64,000 bases of DNA from Chthonomonas sp. (lineage in GTDB: Bacteria > Armatimonadota > Fimbriimonadia > Fimbriimonadales > Fimbriimonadaceae): contig JAEURR010000003.1 of the NCBI GenBank assembly GCA_016788115.1, positions 310,001 through 374,000 of the forward strand, given 5' to 3'. The number at the start of each line of letters is the position of its first letter. Position 1 is the first letter of the stretch. Positions 33,477 to 42,565 of the stretch are shown one piece after another. The notes under the pieces were generated by a model. It was not told where the DNA came from. It worked only from the letters and a program-made list of their open reading frames with translations, and searched no databases. The position numbers were made by a program, and so were the translations under genes.

Positions 33477-35324
33477 TTATTTCACCTTGGACCAGGTCGA
33501 TTCGAACTGCGTGATAAGGCTCTCGATGGCGTCGATGCCCCCCTGCCAGAATTCGCGCGACTGGAGATCGACCCCGATCGTCGCCATGAGCTCTCGGGGC
33601 GACAGCGATCCGCCTCGCTTCAGCAGCGTGACGTACTTGTCCGCAAAGGCCGGTCCCTCGCGCTTGGCCATCTGATAGATCGACATCGTCAGCAACTCGC
33701 CAAACGCATAGGCATAGACGTAGAACGGCGCGAAGAAGAAGTGCCCCACGTAGCTCCACCATCGGCGATGCTCCTCGCCCATGGTCACACTATCGCCAAA
33801 CATCGCTTGCAGCTCTTCCTGCCAGATCGCGCCGAATTCGTCCGGACTGAGTTCGCCTTGTTCGCGACGCGCTTGGTGGGCGCGCTGTTCGAATGTGTAC
33901 ATCGCAACCTGTCGGAACACGCTCGCGAAGGTGCCCTCAATCTTCTCGGCCAGCAGCGCAAGCCGATCTTGCTCGGTAGCCTGCTCCATCAGTCGCTCGA
34001 AGACGAGCATCTCACCAAAGATGCTCGCGAGTTCGGCCAGCGGCAGCGTCCCGTGGAAGTTCACGTAGGTCTGCTGGCGGCTGAACGACGCGTGGACCCC
34101 GTGCCCCAACTCGTGGGCCAAGGTTCCCACTTGGTCCATCTTATTCAAATAGCTGAGCATGATGACCGGGTGAAGGTCGGGAGTAATGTAGCTGCAGAAT
34201 GCCCCGCCGCCCTTGCCGGGTCGTGCCTCCGCGTCAATCCAATCTTTGTCGAAGAACTCCTCCGCGCGGTCGGCCATCTCCCCGCTGAACGCTCGAAACG
34301 AGCTGAGGACAATCTCCTTGGCTTCTTCCCATGAGACTTCCGCTTCCGCCTCGTTCAGCGGAGCATATCGGTCGATGTGCGTGAGTTCGGGCAGTCCAAG
34401 AATCTCGCGCTTCACCCGGTAGTAGCGGGCGACCAGGTCGTAGTTTGCACGGCACAGGCCGGTTACGAGGTCCACCGTCTCCTTGTCGAGTTCGTTGGCC
34501 AGGTGGCGCGACGATTCCGCGTGCGGGAAACTGCGGAGTCGATCCTCAATCTTCTTCTCCGTGAGGATTGTGTTGTAGGAGAAGGCGATGACCCGCTCTA
34601 GCTTTTCCAGCCCCTCGGAGAATGCATGCCCGGCGTTCTGGCGCACGTCGCGATTTGCATCGCGCAGCAGGTTCAAGACCTCGGGCTCGGTTAGCTCTTC
34701 AGTTTCGCCCGTCACGGGATTCTTGTATTCGTAGCTGTGGTTGGCAGTCACCTCTTCGAACAGGCGTACCCAAGCGCGCCCGCTCACATTCGCCACTTCC
34801 TCAAGCAGGATCTCTTCCTTCTCGGTGAGCTTGTGGTCGCGCATGGATCGGACCACGCTCACGTAGTGTCGGTAGTTCGTTAGCCGCTCGTCGGCCATCA
34901 CCGGCGAAAGCACCGCCTCGTCCAAGTCTTGCAACTCAAGCTCGAAGAACATGAGCTTCACGCGCAAGGCCGAGTACTGCTCCATCTGCGCGCCCATGAA
35001 GGCCGCCAACTTCTGGTCATCCGACTGCACGGCGAAAAGTAGGTTCGCGAAGGTCGGCGGCTTGCTTGACTCCACCGAGATCTGCTCGATGTCCTGGATC
35101 GCTTCGAGGAGGAGTTCGGCCGTCAACGAAGGAGAGTTGATCTTGCCTCGGAACCGTGCGGCCAGGTTGTCGGCGAGCATGTTCGCGCGTTTCCAAGTCG
35201 CTTCGATCTGCGGATCGTCAACGCCCGAGTAGAGCGAGGTCAGGTCCCAGCGAACTTTCGGTGATCCCAAGGCGGATGTGGGTGCGGCCATGCCCTCATT
35301 ATGACGCCGGGTTCTCCCGATCAT
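33477..35324 (-). CDS. pepF: Oligoendopeptidase F (M3 family)
   Basis: 615 residues, zinc peptidase that trims oligopeptides in the cytoplasm. The metal site is HELGHGVHASFS with a downstream glutamate in LASIFGEML. The N-terminal helical domain begins WDLTSLYSG, as in PepF. Start choice is open: the ATG at 35324 has AGGA at 7 bp, whereas the internal ATG at 35291 (MAAPTSALGS) fits the family N-terminus but has its purine run too close. I report the longer form. It is divergent from the next gene across 11 bp. Confidence 0.93.
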   Translation of the reverse strand: MIGRTRRHNEGMAAPTSALGSPKVRWDLTSLYSGVDDPQIEATWKRANMLADNLAARFRGKINSPSLTAELLLEAIQDIEQISVESSKPPTFANLLFAVQSDDQKLAAFMGAQMEQYSALRVKLMFFELELQDLDEAVLSPVMADERLTNYRHYVSVVRSMRDHKLTEKEEILLEEVANVSGRAWVRLFEEVTANHSYEYKNPVTGETEELTEPEVLNLLRDANRDVRQNAGHAFSEGLEKLERVIAFSYNTILTEKKIEDRLRSFPHAESSRHLANELDKETVDLVTGLCRANYDLVARYYRVKREILGLPELTHIDRYAPLNEAEAEVSWEEAKEIVLSSFRAFSGEMADRAEEFFDKDWIDAEARPGKGGGAFCSYITPDLHPVIMLSYLNKMDQVGTLAHELGHGVHASFSRQQTYVNFHGTLPLAELASIFGEMLVFERLMEQATEQDRLALLAEKIEGTFASVFRQVAMYTFEQRAHQARREQGELSPDEFGAIWQEELQAMFGDSVTMGEEHRRWWSYVGHFFFAPFYVYAYAFGELLTMSIYQMAKREGPAFADKYVTLLKRGGSLSPRELMATIGVDLQSREFWQGGIDAIESLITQFESTWSKVK

Positions 35325-35335
35325 TGAATAGTCCT

Positions 35336-36040
35336 ATGCTCGTCTCAACCCTCGTCGCTCTCGTAGCCCAGCTCCCCTTGCGGCCCGATCTGCCGCTCTT
35401 CCGCGAAGGCGAGGCAGTCGCGCTAAGGAACAACAGCGCGGCAATCTTGGAGCAACGGGACCGCGTGACCATCGGAAAATGGTTCGATGGATTCAAGAAG
35501 CGCGATGTCGAGTACGTCCTGTGGCTCAATGACGAAGTTCTGTCGCGCATCACCGGCTACTGGGCCACTCGTGAAGGGTGGACCGATGAGGAAGTTCAGA
35601 GCCGCTGGACTCAGCTCCACCGCCAGTTCATGGGCAAGCAGCTCCTCTTCGTCCAGCTGACGGCTTACCCGAAGTTTTCGACTCTGGACCTCGTTCCCAC
35701 CGCTCCTGCCGGAGCTTCCGACACGCGAGATCCCAGGGTTACCCTCGTCCGAGATGGCCGCAAGGAGTTTCCCGTTGCTCGCTTGATCTCGGCGTGGCAG
35801 ACCCGCGAGCGAGCACAGATCGAAGCCTTCTCGTGGATACACGTGATCCCTGAGCTCGCGGCGATCAAGCCGCAAAGAGCTCTCCCTCCACGCCCGCCAC
35901 TCTACAATCTGGGTGACTACTTCGGGGCCTGGTACTTAATCGAGCTTCCCGAGGACCTGGCGCGGCCATTCGAAGTTCGCATCTCGACCGCGCAGAAACT
36001 GCGCATCGCCAAGTTCGATCGCTTGAAGCCGAAGGGCTGA
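35336..36040 (+). CDS. Hypothetical protein with N-terminal hydrophobic segment
   Basis: 234 residues, probably exported: the first 13 residues are hydrophobic (MLVSTLVALVAQLP) but the segment is short and lacks a clear basic start. The rest is rich in Arg and Trp and contains two blocks, DRVTIGKWFDGFKKRDVEYVLW and the C-terminal GDYFGAWYLIELPEDLARPF. I recognise no domain. It is divergent from pepF, so a shared regulatory region must be very short. Real coding is supported by the uninterrupted frame with neighbour-like codon use. Confidence 0.6.
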   Translation: MLVSTLVALVAQLPLRPDLPLFREGEAVALRNNSAAILEQRDRVTIGKWFDGFKKRDVEYVLWLNDEVLSRITGYWATREGWTDEEVQSRWTQLHRQFMGKQLLFVQLTAYPKFSTLDLVPTAPAGASDTRDPRVTLVRDGRKEFPVARLISAWQTRERAQIEAFSWIHVIPELAAIKPQRALPPRPPLYNLGDYFGAWYLIELPEDLARPFEVRISTAQKLRIAKFDRLKPKG

Positions 36041-36101
36041 TCGATTTCGGCTTTTGGGGTAAACCTCTTAGGCTGCCTGAGTGTGGCCTTGTTGACACCC
36101 T

Positions 36102-36623
36102 ATGACCGAAATCCTGAAGCTACTCTCACAGAACAGCGCCCTCGTCATCCTCTTCCTACTGGTTGCGGTGATCGGCCTCGGCATCACAAGCGTGAGGAAC
36201 GCAATCCGGCTGCGGACGATGCAGGCGAAGTGGGAGTCCCTACTCAGCGACGCGAGTGGCGAGAACTTGGAACGTCTGCTCTACGAGCACCTTCGCGGAC
36301 GCATTCAGGTGGATCACGACCTAGAGCAGCTTCGCGACCGAGCTTCGCAGTTGGAAATGAAGATGCAGTCCGCCAAACGGTATACGGGCATCGTCCACTA
36401 CGATGCATTCCCCGATGTCGGTGGTCAGCAGAGCTTCGCTTTTGCACTCTACGACGAACTGGGGCATGGCATCGTGCTGAGCAGCATCGTTGGCCGATCG
36501 AACTGCCGCGTGTTCTGCAAGGACATCGTGGGTGGGAAGGCGCAACGAGAGTTGACCGACGAAGAGCGACGAGCACTTGAAATGGCCGCCAAGCGGCGCG
36601 CGGAGGCTCTGAGCAGCGCATGA
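36102..36623 (+). CDS. DUF4446 family membrane protein
   Basis: 173 residues. One membrane segment near residues 12-30 is followed by a coiled helical region (about 35-90) and a compact C-terminal domain. The domain begins VHYDAFPDVGGQQSFAFALY and continues GIVLSSIVGRSNCRVFCK, which is the DUF4446 pattern. Function of the family is unknown; it often lies near sigma factors or chromosome-partition genes. Its stop overlaps the ATG of the following sigma-factor gene by 4 bp, so the two are translationally coupled. Confidence 0.82.
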   Translation: MTEILKLLSQNSALVILFLLVAVIGLGITSVRNAIRLRTMQAKWESLLSDASGENLERLLYEHLRGRIQVDHDLEQLRDRASQLEMKMQSAKRYTGIVHYDAFPDVGGQQSFAFALYDELGHGIVLSSIVGRSNCRVFCKDIVGGKAQRELTDEERRALEMAAKRRAEALSSA

Positions 36624-37216
36624 GCGACAGCACAGTTGAAGATGGCCTCCTCATCGAGCGCAGCCAAGCGGGGCAGCGGGACGCTTTTGACCAACTGATC
36701 CGCAAACACGAGCGCCGTGCGTACCAATACGCCTTTCGCCTGACTTCGAACCAAGACGAGGCCATGGACATTGTCGCCGAAGCGTTCGTTCGGGTTTACA
36801 ACGCGCTCCCAAATTTCCGCGGCCAGAGCGCATTCACGACTTGGCTCTACCGGATCATCACGAACTGCTATCTCGACTTTCGGAAGAAGGACAAGAGTCG
36901 GACACAGACGAGCCTGGATATGGTGATCGACAACGAAGGCTCCGAGTTTGAGCGTCAAATCGAAGATCCGGATGCCGCCCCCGACATCGAAGTCGAGCGG
37001 AACGAGCGGGAGAGACTCGTACAGCGTGCGATCATGAAACTCCCTGAGTATCAGCGCGCGATGCTGATCATGTATCACGTGGAGATGCTCTCATACGAGC
37101 AGATTGCGGAGTCTTTAGACCTGCCCATCGGGACCGTCAAGAGCCGACTCAACCGCGCCCGATTGGGTCTTCGAGAACTTTTGATTTCAAATCAGGAACT
37201 TTTCCAGATCGACTAA
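36620..37216 (+). CDS. ECF-type RNA polymerase sigma factor
   Basis: 198 residues. Region 2 spans about 20-100 with DAFDQLIRKHERRAYQYAFR and DEAMDIVAEAFVRVYNAL. Region 4 lies near residues 130-190 with LPEYQRAMLIMYHVEMLSYE and the helix-turn-helix LDLPIGTVKSRLNRARLGLR. It would redirect RNA polymerase to a set of stress or envelope promoters. It is coupled to the DUF4446 gene by a 4-bp overlap and is followed 24 bp later by a likely membrane anti-sigma factor. Confidence 0.93.
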   Translation: MSDSTVEDGLLIERSQAGQRDAFDQLIRKHERRAYQYAFRLTSNQDEAMDIVAEAFVRVYNALPNFRGQSAFTTWLYRIITNCYLDFRKKDKSRTQTSLDMVIDNEGSEFERQIEDPDAAPDIEVERNERERLVQRAIMKLPEYQRAMLIMYHVEMLSYEQIAESLDLPIGTVKSRLNRARLGLRELLISNQELFQID

Positions 37217-37240
37217 AGTCGAACAGCCCAGAGGCATGCT

Positions 37241-38095
37241 ATGAACCTGAACAAGGCACGAGATTATTTCAGCGGGTACTACGAGCAGACGCTCGAGCCC
37301 GGGCTGCGCCAAGCATTTGAGCGCGGCCTCCAAGAGGATGCCCAAATTCAAGCGGAGTACGCCGCATTCGTCAAGACGGTCGAATCGATCCAAACCCTGA
37401 GTCATCAAGAGATCGAAATTCCGTTTGACTTGCACGATCGCATTAGCGCAAGGCTGGACCGACATGTTTGGGAAACAGAGCAAAACCGAAAACCGAACTG
37501 GTTTAGCCAGTGGTGGAGATCGATAGCCCTCGGCGGAGTGGCGGTCGCAGCGATCGGTGGAGTTCTTTTCAGCATCGCAAACCCCTCCAAGGGCGGCAGC
37601 ACGTCGCAAGCCGGTGCGTTTCCGAGCGTCGAGAACAAGAAGCCACTCCTAACGTTTGAAAGTGGGCAACTTTACGTGAACGCCCCCGCCCAACCCGGCG
37701 CGACCCTGAAGGTCCTGCGCGGGACGGCAGGCGAACCCGTCGTTTCAATAGACCTGAGCAAGAATCGAGTCCGCAGTCCGCTGCGGAACGAGCAGAACGA
37801 ACCGACTCTCCTTTCAGTTTTGGTCGGTGACGAGGCTCCCATTCTTGTCATCGTCCCCGGCCAGACTCCCTCCACGAAGAAGGCCGGGAGTGGCACCCTG
37901 CTGGAAATGGCAAAGGCACTGTCCGACGCGTACCGCGTCCCGGTTCAACTGACAGCGAAGAACCTGGAATCGACCGTGACTTGGGAGTTCCGAGGCGAGA
38001 CCCTGAGCGATGCGATCATGTCCGATCTCACGCCAAAGTCGTTGAGCATCACCAAGCAGAACAACATGCTCGGTGTGATCGCTTCCGCGCCTTAA
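37241..38095 (+). CDS. Probable membrane-bound anti-sigma factor with STN-like C-terminal domain
   Basis: 284 residues. The cytoplasmic N-terminus (1-90) is acidic and helical like short anti-sigma domains, with no zinc-finger Cys/His. One membrane segment is at about 95-112. The extracytoplasmic part ends in a STN-type fold (about 225-284): GTLLEMAKALSDAYRVPVQL, then VTWEFRGETLSDAIMSDL. STN domains occur in TonB receptors and secretins and help dock to a signalling protein. The position directly after a sigma factor supports the anti-sigma call, which is inference from layout. Confidence 0.68.
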   Translation: MNLNKARDYFSGYYEQTLEPGLRQAFERGLQEDAQIQAEYAAFVKTVESIQTLSHQEIEIPFDLHDRISARLDRHVWETEQNRKPNWFSQWWRSIALGGVAVAAIGGVLFSIANPSKGGSTSQAGAFPSVENKKPLLTFESGQLYVNAPAQPGATLKVLRGTAGEPVVSIDLSKNRVRSPLRNEQNEPTLLSVLVGDEAPILVIVPGQTPSTKKAGSGTLLEMAKALSDAYRVPVQLTAKNLESTVTWEFRGETLSDAIMSDLTPKSLSITKQNNMLGVIASAP

Positions 38096-38964
38096 TTCCT
38101 TGCAAGATCCAGTGAGCGCGGGGCCCTGGCAGCCGGAGTAATTCCCAGCTTCGCCAGGGCTTCCGATTGTATGACCTGTCGCATCAGACACACACGCGTG
38201 CCGAAGGCAACACGGGCGTTCACTGCGCCACTGTGGACGAGCGACTGGACGGTCAACTTCGCTTGCGACATGTGCGCAGGAGTCTGACGGACCAGGCGCA
38301 TGGCGGACTGCACGCTCGTGCTCGTGTGCGCCTTTCGAACCTGATCATCAAACAGGATCGCCTCGCGCAGCGTCATCTGCGCCAAGCGGTCGGCGGCGCT
38401 GTGCCAGTCGGGCAGCGTGCTCAACCGCTCACGGTGGGTCGAGCCCAGCGGGACTCCGTCCAGCTTTTGGATGGCGCTGTTCTGGTACGCGATGGCGCTC
38501 GAATACGAGGCGAGGTCCGAGTACTTCATCACTTCGGCAACCTGAACGGCGAGCGTGTAGCAGTCTGCCTTGACCGTCGGATCGGCCGATCGCTCGGCCT
38601 TGCGGAATAGCAGTAGCACGACCGCGTTGCGACCCATGACGATCTGGCGCTTGACCCCGTCGGTTGAGGACTCCTCGGCCGTGTTGATCTCTAGTTCTCC
38701 GAGCACGCCGTTCGCTCGGCCGCGAATCCACATCTGAGCGACCGATTCGACCTCGTCTAGGCGCTGGGTCTGGTCGAAGTTGTACGCGATCCGAGACGAT
38801 TGGCGCACGTACGGGATGTAACGATCCACTTGTCGCGAAGCCTCGCGACCCATTTCCTGGACTCGGAATCCATCGTGTCCCGTTGCCGAAGCGAATTTGA
38901 GAGTGGTCCCCACCAAACCCATCGCTCCGAGCAGTCCCCATGCTCCAACCCGCCAAACGCTCAT
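38092..38964 (-). CDS. Hypothetical exported protein, helical
   Basis: 290 residues with a hydrophobic N-terminus (GAWGLLGAMGLVG) that could be a signal or anchor. The rest is helical, rich in Ala, Arg and Gln, with repeated motifs such as AERSADPTVKADCYTLAVQV. No family recognised. It is convergent with the anti-sigma gene, sharing 4 bp of 3' end, and divergent from the next sigma-factor gene across about 140 bp. Confidence 0.6.
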   Translation of the reverse strand: MSVWRVGAWGLLGAMGLVGTTLKFASATGHDGFRVQEMGREASRQVDRYIPYVRQSSRIAYNFDQTQRLDEVESVAQMWIRGRANGVLGELEINTAEESSTDGVKRQIVMGRNAVVLLLFRKAERSADPTVKADCYTLAVQVAEVMKYSDLASYSSAIAYQNSAIQKLDGVPLGSTHRERLSTLPDWHSAADRLAQMTLREAILFDDQVRKAHTSTSVQSAMRLVRQTPAHMSQAKLTVQSLVHSGAVNARVAFGTRVCLMRQVIQSEALAKLGITPAARAPRSLDLARN

Positions 38965-39072
38965 TGTATTCCTTGATGTCGGCGGAACCGAGCTGGACCG
39001 TTACCGCGTTCTTGCGGGATTCCAAACATGGTCCTTTGGTCCCATAACGCTGGCCTTCAAAGGGCATGCAGC

Positions 39073-39078
39073 TATAAT
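39073..39078 (+). promoter_or_regulatory. Predicted -10 box for the sigma-factor gene at 39106
   Basis: A perfect TATAAT at 39073-39078 lies 27 bp upstream of the ATG, with GGAGA (39096-39100) between as ribosome-binding site. No convincing -35 box was found 16-18 bp upstream, so only the -10 is proposed. Confidence 0.45.
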
Positions 39079-39105
39079 GAAAGTGTCTCCGTTTCGGAGA
39101 AAAAC

Positions 39106-39675
39106 ATGAAACAAAATACTTGTGCGACCGAAGGGGAAATCACCCTTATCCTTCGTGCTAAAGCCGGCAACCGAGCCGCGTTCGATACCCTTATCGAGCT
39201 TCACCGAACCCGCCTGTATCGCGCGGCGTTTCGCAAGCTACGAAACACCGAAGACTCCCAAGACATGGTTCAGGAGACTACGATGCGTGCCTACCGCGCC
39301 ATCCAGACTTACGACGCCGCACGCCCCATTGGGCCGTGGCTTCAGCGGATTTGTATGAACTGCTGCATCGACCTGATTCGTGATCGCAAGCTTCGTGTCG
39401 AGCAATTAGATGCTCATGAGTACAACTTGCGCGACGAATCGCAGGACCCGGAACAGCAGACGGCTCTGCTGGACTTGTGTGCAACGGTGGATGGAGCTTT
39501 GGATCGTATCCCGCATCGGTATGCCGAGATCCTCCGCCTGCGCCACTTCGACGATCTCGACGTCCTTGAGATCGCCGCACGGATGGGCAAGCCTGAGGGA
39601 ACCATAAAGAGCTGGCTGTTCCGAGCTCGGGCACTCCTTCGCAAGGAGCTTCCGACCGCCATCGTTAGAGCCTAG
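39106..39675 (+). CDS. ECF-type RNA polymerase sigma factor
   Basis: 189 residues from ATG 39106 (GGAGA upstream; the frame opens earlier at 39028 without a site). Region 2 shows NRAAFDTLIELHRTRLYRAA and EDSQDMVQETTMRAYRAI. Region 4 has IPHRYAEILRLRHFDDLDVL and GKPEGTIKSWLFRARALLRK. Standard ECF length. No anti-sigma factor is adjacent: the divergent neighbour is an unrecognised helical protein and the downstream gene is a small KOW-like protein. It may respond to unlinked control. Confidence 0.92.
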   Translation: MKQNTCATEGEITLILRAKAGNRAAFDTLIELHRTRLYRAAFRKLRNTEDSQDMVQETTMRAYRAIQTYDAARPIGPWLQRICMNCCIDLIRDRKLRVEQLDAHEYNLRDESQDPEQQTALLDLCATVDGALDRIPHRYAEILRLRHFDDLDVLEIAARMGKPEGTIKSWLFRARALLRKELPTAIVRA

Positions 39676-39701
39676 AATCCCCCCGCTGGTAAACTCCAGC
39701 A

Positions 39702-40034
39702 ATGGCTAACTTTGTTGAGGGCGACCGAGTGCGTGTCGTGACCCGTCCGGTATTGCCGGAGGATCGCCGGACTTACCGCTATTTCGAGCACATGGCCGGG
39801 CTGACGGGCGTCGTTGCCAACGTCTATGGTCCCGAAGAGGTCACCGTCCGTGTGGACAAGGAGTCCGCCAAACCGGTCGGATTGACGGTGCACAAAGAAG
39901 CCGTTCTGCGACTGCGCGCCAAGGTCGTGAAGGAACTCAGCGAAGACGCCAAGTCCCGATTCAACAATGGCGAGCTCGACTTCGATGCGAATTACGTCTT
40001 GCTCGTGCGAGGCGAGGACCTCGAAAAGCTCTGA
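39702..40034 (+). CDS. Small SH3/KOW-like domain protein
   Basis: 110 residues, no signal peptide. The core has the look of a small SH3-like barrel of KOW type, with GDRVRVVTRP near the start and AGLTGVVANVYGPEEVTVRV. KOW-type barrels bind RNA or ribosomal and transcription proteins. The C-terminal tail is acidic and helical (GELDFDANYVLLVRGEDLEK). It starts 26 bp after a sigma-factor gene and precedes yebC by 9 bp, so it may be expressed with translation-related genes. The call is suggestive only. Confidence 0.55.
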   Translation: MANFVEGDRVRVVTRPVLPEDRRTYRYFEHMAGLTGVVANVYGPEEVTVRVDKESAKPVGLTVHKEAVLRLRAKVVKELSEDAKSRFNNGELDFDANYVLLVRGEDLEKL

Positions 40035-40043
40035 GGCACAAGC

Positions 40044-40787
40044 ATGGCAGGGCATAGCAAATGGAAAAACATCCAGCATCGCAAGGGCAAGCAAGACGCC
40101 CTGCGAGGCAAGTTGTTCACCAAGCTCAGCCGTGAGATCATCATGGCTGCCAAGGCAGGTGGTGGCGACCCTGAAAAGAACGCCCGCCTGCGCGTCGCTA
40201 TCGAGAAGGCCAAAGCGAGCTCCATGCCGCAAGAGAACATCAGCCGGGCCATCCAGCGCGGCACCGGCCAGATCGAGGGCGCGGACTACGAAGAGATCTT
40301 GTACGAGGGGTACGGCCCCGGCGGATCGGCGGTCATGGTCGAATGCTACAGCGAAAACCGGAACCGGACGGTCGCCGACCTGCGACACGCATTCAGCAAG
40401 AACGGCGGTAGCCTGGGCGAGAACGGCTCGGTGGGTTGGCAGTTCAAGCATGTCGGGCAGATCATCGTCCCGCGCGGGACGCTCGATGAGGACACTGTCA
40501 CCTTGGAAGCGCTTGACGGCGGGGCAACCGACGTCAGCGCAGACGAGGAGTACTTCACCATCGAAACCGCGATCGAAGACCTGCACCGCTGCAATGACCA
40601 CCTCGCAAAGTCTGGGATTCAGGCGGAAGAAGTCAGCTTGGCCCGACTCGCCACGAACTGGGCAACGCCGTCGGACGACGATACGCGAAAGCTGATCCGG
40701 CTGCTGGACATCCTCGAAGAACTCGATGACGTGAAGGAAACGTACGTCAACGTGGACATCCCCGAGGAGATGTACGACGAGGCGTGA
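40044..40787 (+). CDS. yebC: YebC/PmpR family transcription/translation regulator
   Basis: 247 residues, full-length YebC. The N-terminus MAGHSKWKNIQHRKGKQDA is the family hallmark, followed by GKLFTKLSREIIMAAKAGG and the central GPGGSAVMVECYSENRNRT. Family members bind DNA or act as translation factors that relieve ribosome stalling at proline runs. It is usual near ruvC; here it is followed with a 4-bp overlap by a rhomboid protease. Confidence 0.96.
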   Translation: MAGHSKWKNIQHRKGKQDALRGKLFTKLSREIIMAAKAGGGDPEKNARLRVAIEKAKASSMPQENISRAIQRGTGQIEGADYEEILYEGYGPGGSAVMVECYSENRNRTVADLRHAFSKNGGSLGENGSVGWQFKHVGQIIVPRGTLDEDTVTLEALDGGATDVSADEEYFTIETAIEDLHRCNDHLAKSGIQAEEVSLARLATNWATPSDDDTRKLIRLLDILEELDDVKETYVNVDIPEEMYDEA

Positions 40788-41875
40788 CCGCCCAGCGCAC
40801 GCCTTGGATCACCCTCTTTCTCGTCGCGGCTAACATCCTGGCCGCGTTTTTCCTTTTCTTCAGCTACCCGAATTGGGTGCAACAGTTTGGATTCCGTAGC
40901 GATGAACCTTCCCTCCGGAACGCAATTGTCTGCCTTTTCCTCCACGAAAATACGATGCACCTGCTGGGCAACATGCTCGCGCTCGTGGCCATCGGCTCGT
41001 GGGTCGAAGACGCCCTACACGGGTTCAAATACGTGCTCGTTTACTTCCTCGGTGGCCTCGCCGGAGTCGCGATGCATTGGGCAGTCACGCACAACGCAGG
41101 GACGATCGACCCGCTGATCGGGGCAAGCGGTGCCGTGGCCTGCTGCACTGCGTATGCGAGCGTCCGATACATGTGGAGCCGCGTGCCGTTTGGTCCCAAG
41201 CTCAAGCTACCAGTTGTTGGAGTCGCTGGCGTATGGGCCGCGCTCCAATTGCTCGGTGCGTTTTTCCGAATCGGCGAGCAACTCAGCGTCTCGTACTGGG
41301 CGCACCTCGGCGGGATCCTCGCTGGGCTGGGCCTGGCAGCAATCCTCGGGGCGCCCAAACAAGCGAGCCTGCAGCGCGGGCGCAAGGCGATCATGGAAAT
41401 GGAAGATCGCTCTCCCGATGCGCTTGTCGCCGCAGCCCAGGCACAAATCGCGAGTCACCCTAACGACGTTCACGCATGGGAGTCGCTCGTGGATGCCTAC
41501 CACCGCTTGGGAGACGACGCCGAAGAGCGCAGGGCGATCCTCGCACTCTTCGATCTAAGCCCCGCCGCCGCCCAGGCCGGGCTCATCCCGCGATTGGCCG
41601 AGTTGGGCGCGCTCTCGACCTTCCCAAGCATTCGCCGCTGTAAGATGGCCGACGAACTCGGGAAGTTCGAAGAGCAGGCGGCGAGCGTTCTCCTCCAATC
41701 CGTCATCGATGGACCGCCATCGGATGTTCAACGTCCGGAAGCGATGCTTGCCCTTGCAACCCGGCTACGCAGCTTGGATGCCGACCGAATGGCCTCCCTG
41801 GTGGCCACACTGCAACGGGAATATCCGCTTCATCCCGTGCTCGACGTCGCGCGACAAAGGGGCATGGTCCCGTGA
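40784..41875 (+). CDS. Rhomboid-family intramembrane serine protease with TPR-like tail
   Basis: 363 residues starting at GTG 40784, overlapping the yebC stop. Residues 1-190 hold six membrane segments. The catalytic serine is S115 in GASGAVA, the histidine H174 in YWAHLGG, and the oxyanion-hole motif HLLGN at 59-63. The remainder (about 205-363) is soluble and helical, with blocks like HAWESLVDAYHRLGDDAEER that resemble tetratricopeptide repeats. The enzyme cleaves membrane proteins within the bilayer; the tail may recruit substrates. Its stop overlaps the next gene by 4 bp. Confidence 0.88.
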   Translation: MTAQRTPWITLFLVAANILAAFFLFFSYPNWVQQFGFRSDEPSLRNAIVCLFLHENTMHLLGNMLALVAIGSWVEDALHGFKYVLVYFLGGLAGVAMHWAVTHNAGTIDPLIGASGAVACCTAYASVRYMWSRVPFGPKLKLPVVGVAGVWAALQLLGAFFRIGEQLSVSYWAHLGGILAGLGLAAILGAPKQASLQRGRKAIMEMEDRSPDALVAAAQAQIASHPNDVHAWESLVDAYHRLGDDAEERRAILALFDLSPAAAQAGLIPRLAELGALSTFPSIRRCKMADELGKFEEQAASVLLQSVIDGPPSDVQRPEAMLALATRLRSLDADRMASLVATLQREYPLHPVLDVARQRGMVP

Positions 41876-42558
41876 AGAAGTGGTGGCGCCGCGTCCGCCC
41901 GTATGTGCTCAGTGGCCCCGTGTACATGGTCGCGAGCCTGATCGGGCGCAGTCTCAAGATCGAAATCGAGGGGCTGGAAGAGACGCAGAGGCTGCCGGGT
42001 TCGAAGATCTACGCGGGGTGGCACGGTCGGACGTTCGTCGCGGCAACCGTCTTCCGGGGGAAGGGCGTTTGGACCATCATCAGCATGTCACGCGATGGCG
42101 AAATGCAGAACCGAATCTTCACTCGATTTGGGTTCAACACCGTTCGCGGCAGCACCGGCCGCGGCGGAATCAAAGCGCTCATCGAGTGCATCCGAATTCT
42201 TAAGAAGGGGGCGGAAATGGCTTTCACCCCGGATGGCCCGCGCGGGCCGAGCGGAGTAGTCCAAGACGGCCTCTTGATGATGGCGCAGAAGTCGGGAGCG
42301 CTCATCGTCCCCGTCGGAGTGTCTTCGGATCGGCGTTGGTTGGTCCGCACTTGGGATCGGTTCATGGTCCCCAAGCCGTTCGCGCGCGCGATCATGCTCT
42401 TTGGGGATCCAGTCACCCTCAAACCCGATGCAACGAACGAAGAGTTCGAGCAAGTCCGTGCGCACGTCCAAGCCGAAATGCACCGGCTCGAAGCAGAGGC
42501 GGAGCGGCGCATGGGGCACACGCCGATCCTGCCGGAGAGCGCAGAAAACCCCGCATAA
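41872..42558 (+). CDS. DUF374 lysophospholipid acyltransferase-like protein
   Basis: 228 residues from GTG 41872, coupled to the rhomboid gene. The acyltransferase pattern is present: YAGWHGRTFVAATVF carries the His of the HxxxxD-like site (H50), and MAFTPDGPRGPSGVVQDGL is the DUF374 block that positions the acyl acceptor. DUF374 proteins are LpxL-like and linked to Kdo-lipid A or other outer-membrane lipid acylation. Presence of this gene supports a diderm envelope. The donor and acceptor are unknown. Confidence 0.88.
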   Translation: MKKWWRRVRPYVLSGPVYMVASLIGRSLKIEIEGLEETQRLPGSKIYAGWHGRTFVAATVFRGKGVWTIISMSRDGEMQNRIFTRFGFNTVRGSTGRGGIKALIECIRILKKGAEMAFTPDGPRGPSGVVQDGLLMMAQKSGALIVPVGVSSDRRWLVRTWDRFMVPKPFARAIMLFGDPVTLKPDATNEEFEQVRAHVQAEMHRLEAEAERRMGHTPILPESAENPA

Positions 42559-42565
42559 TGGGAAC

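Noticed and set aside
33469-33762. Upstream extension of the small membrane protein frame
   Set aside because: The extra 98 residues overlap pepF in another frame, are Arg/Ala-rich and lie before a clear start at 33468.
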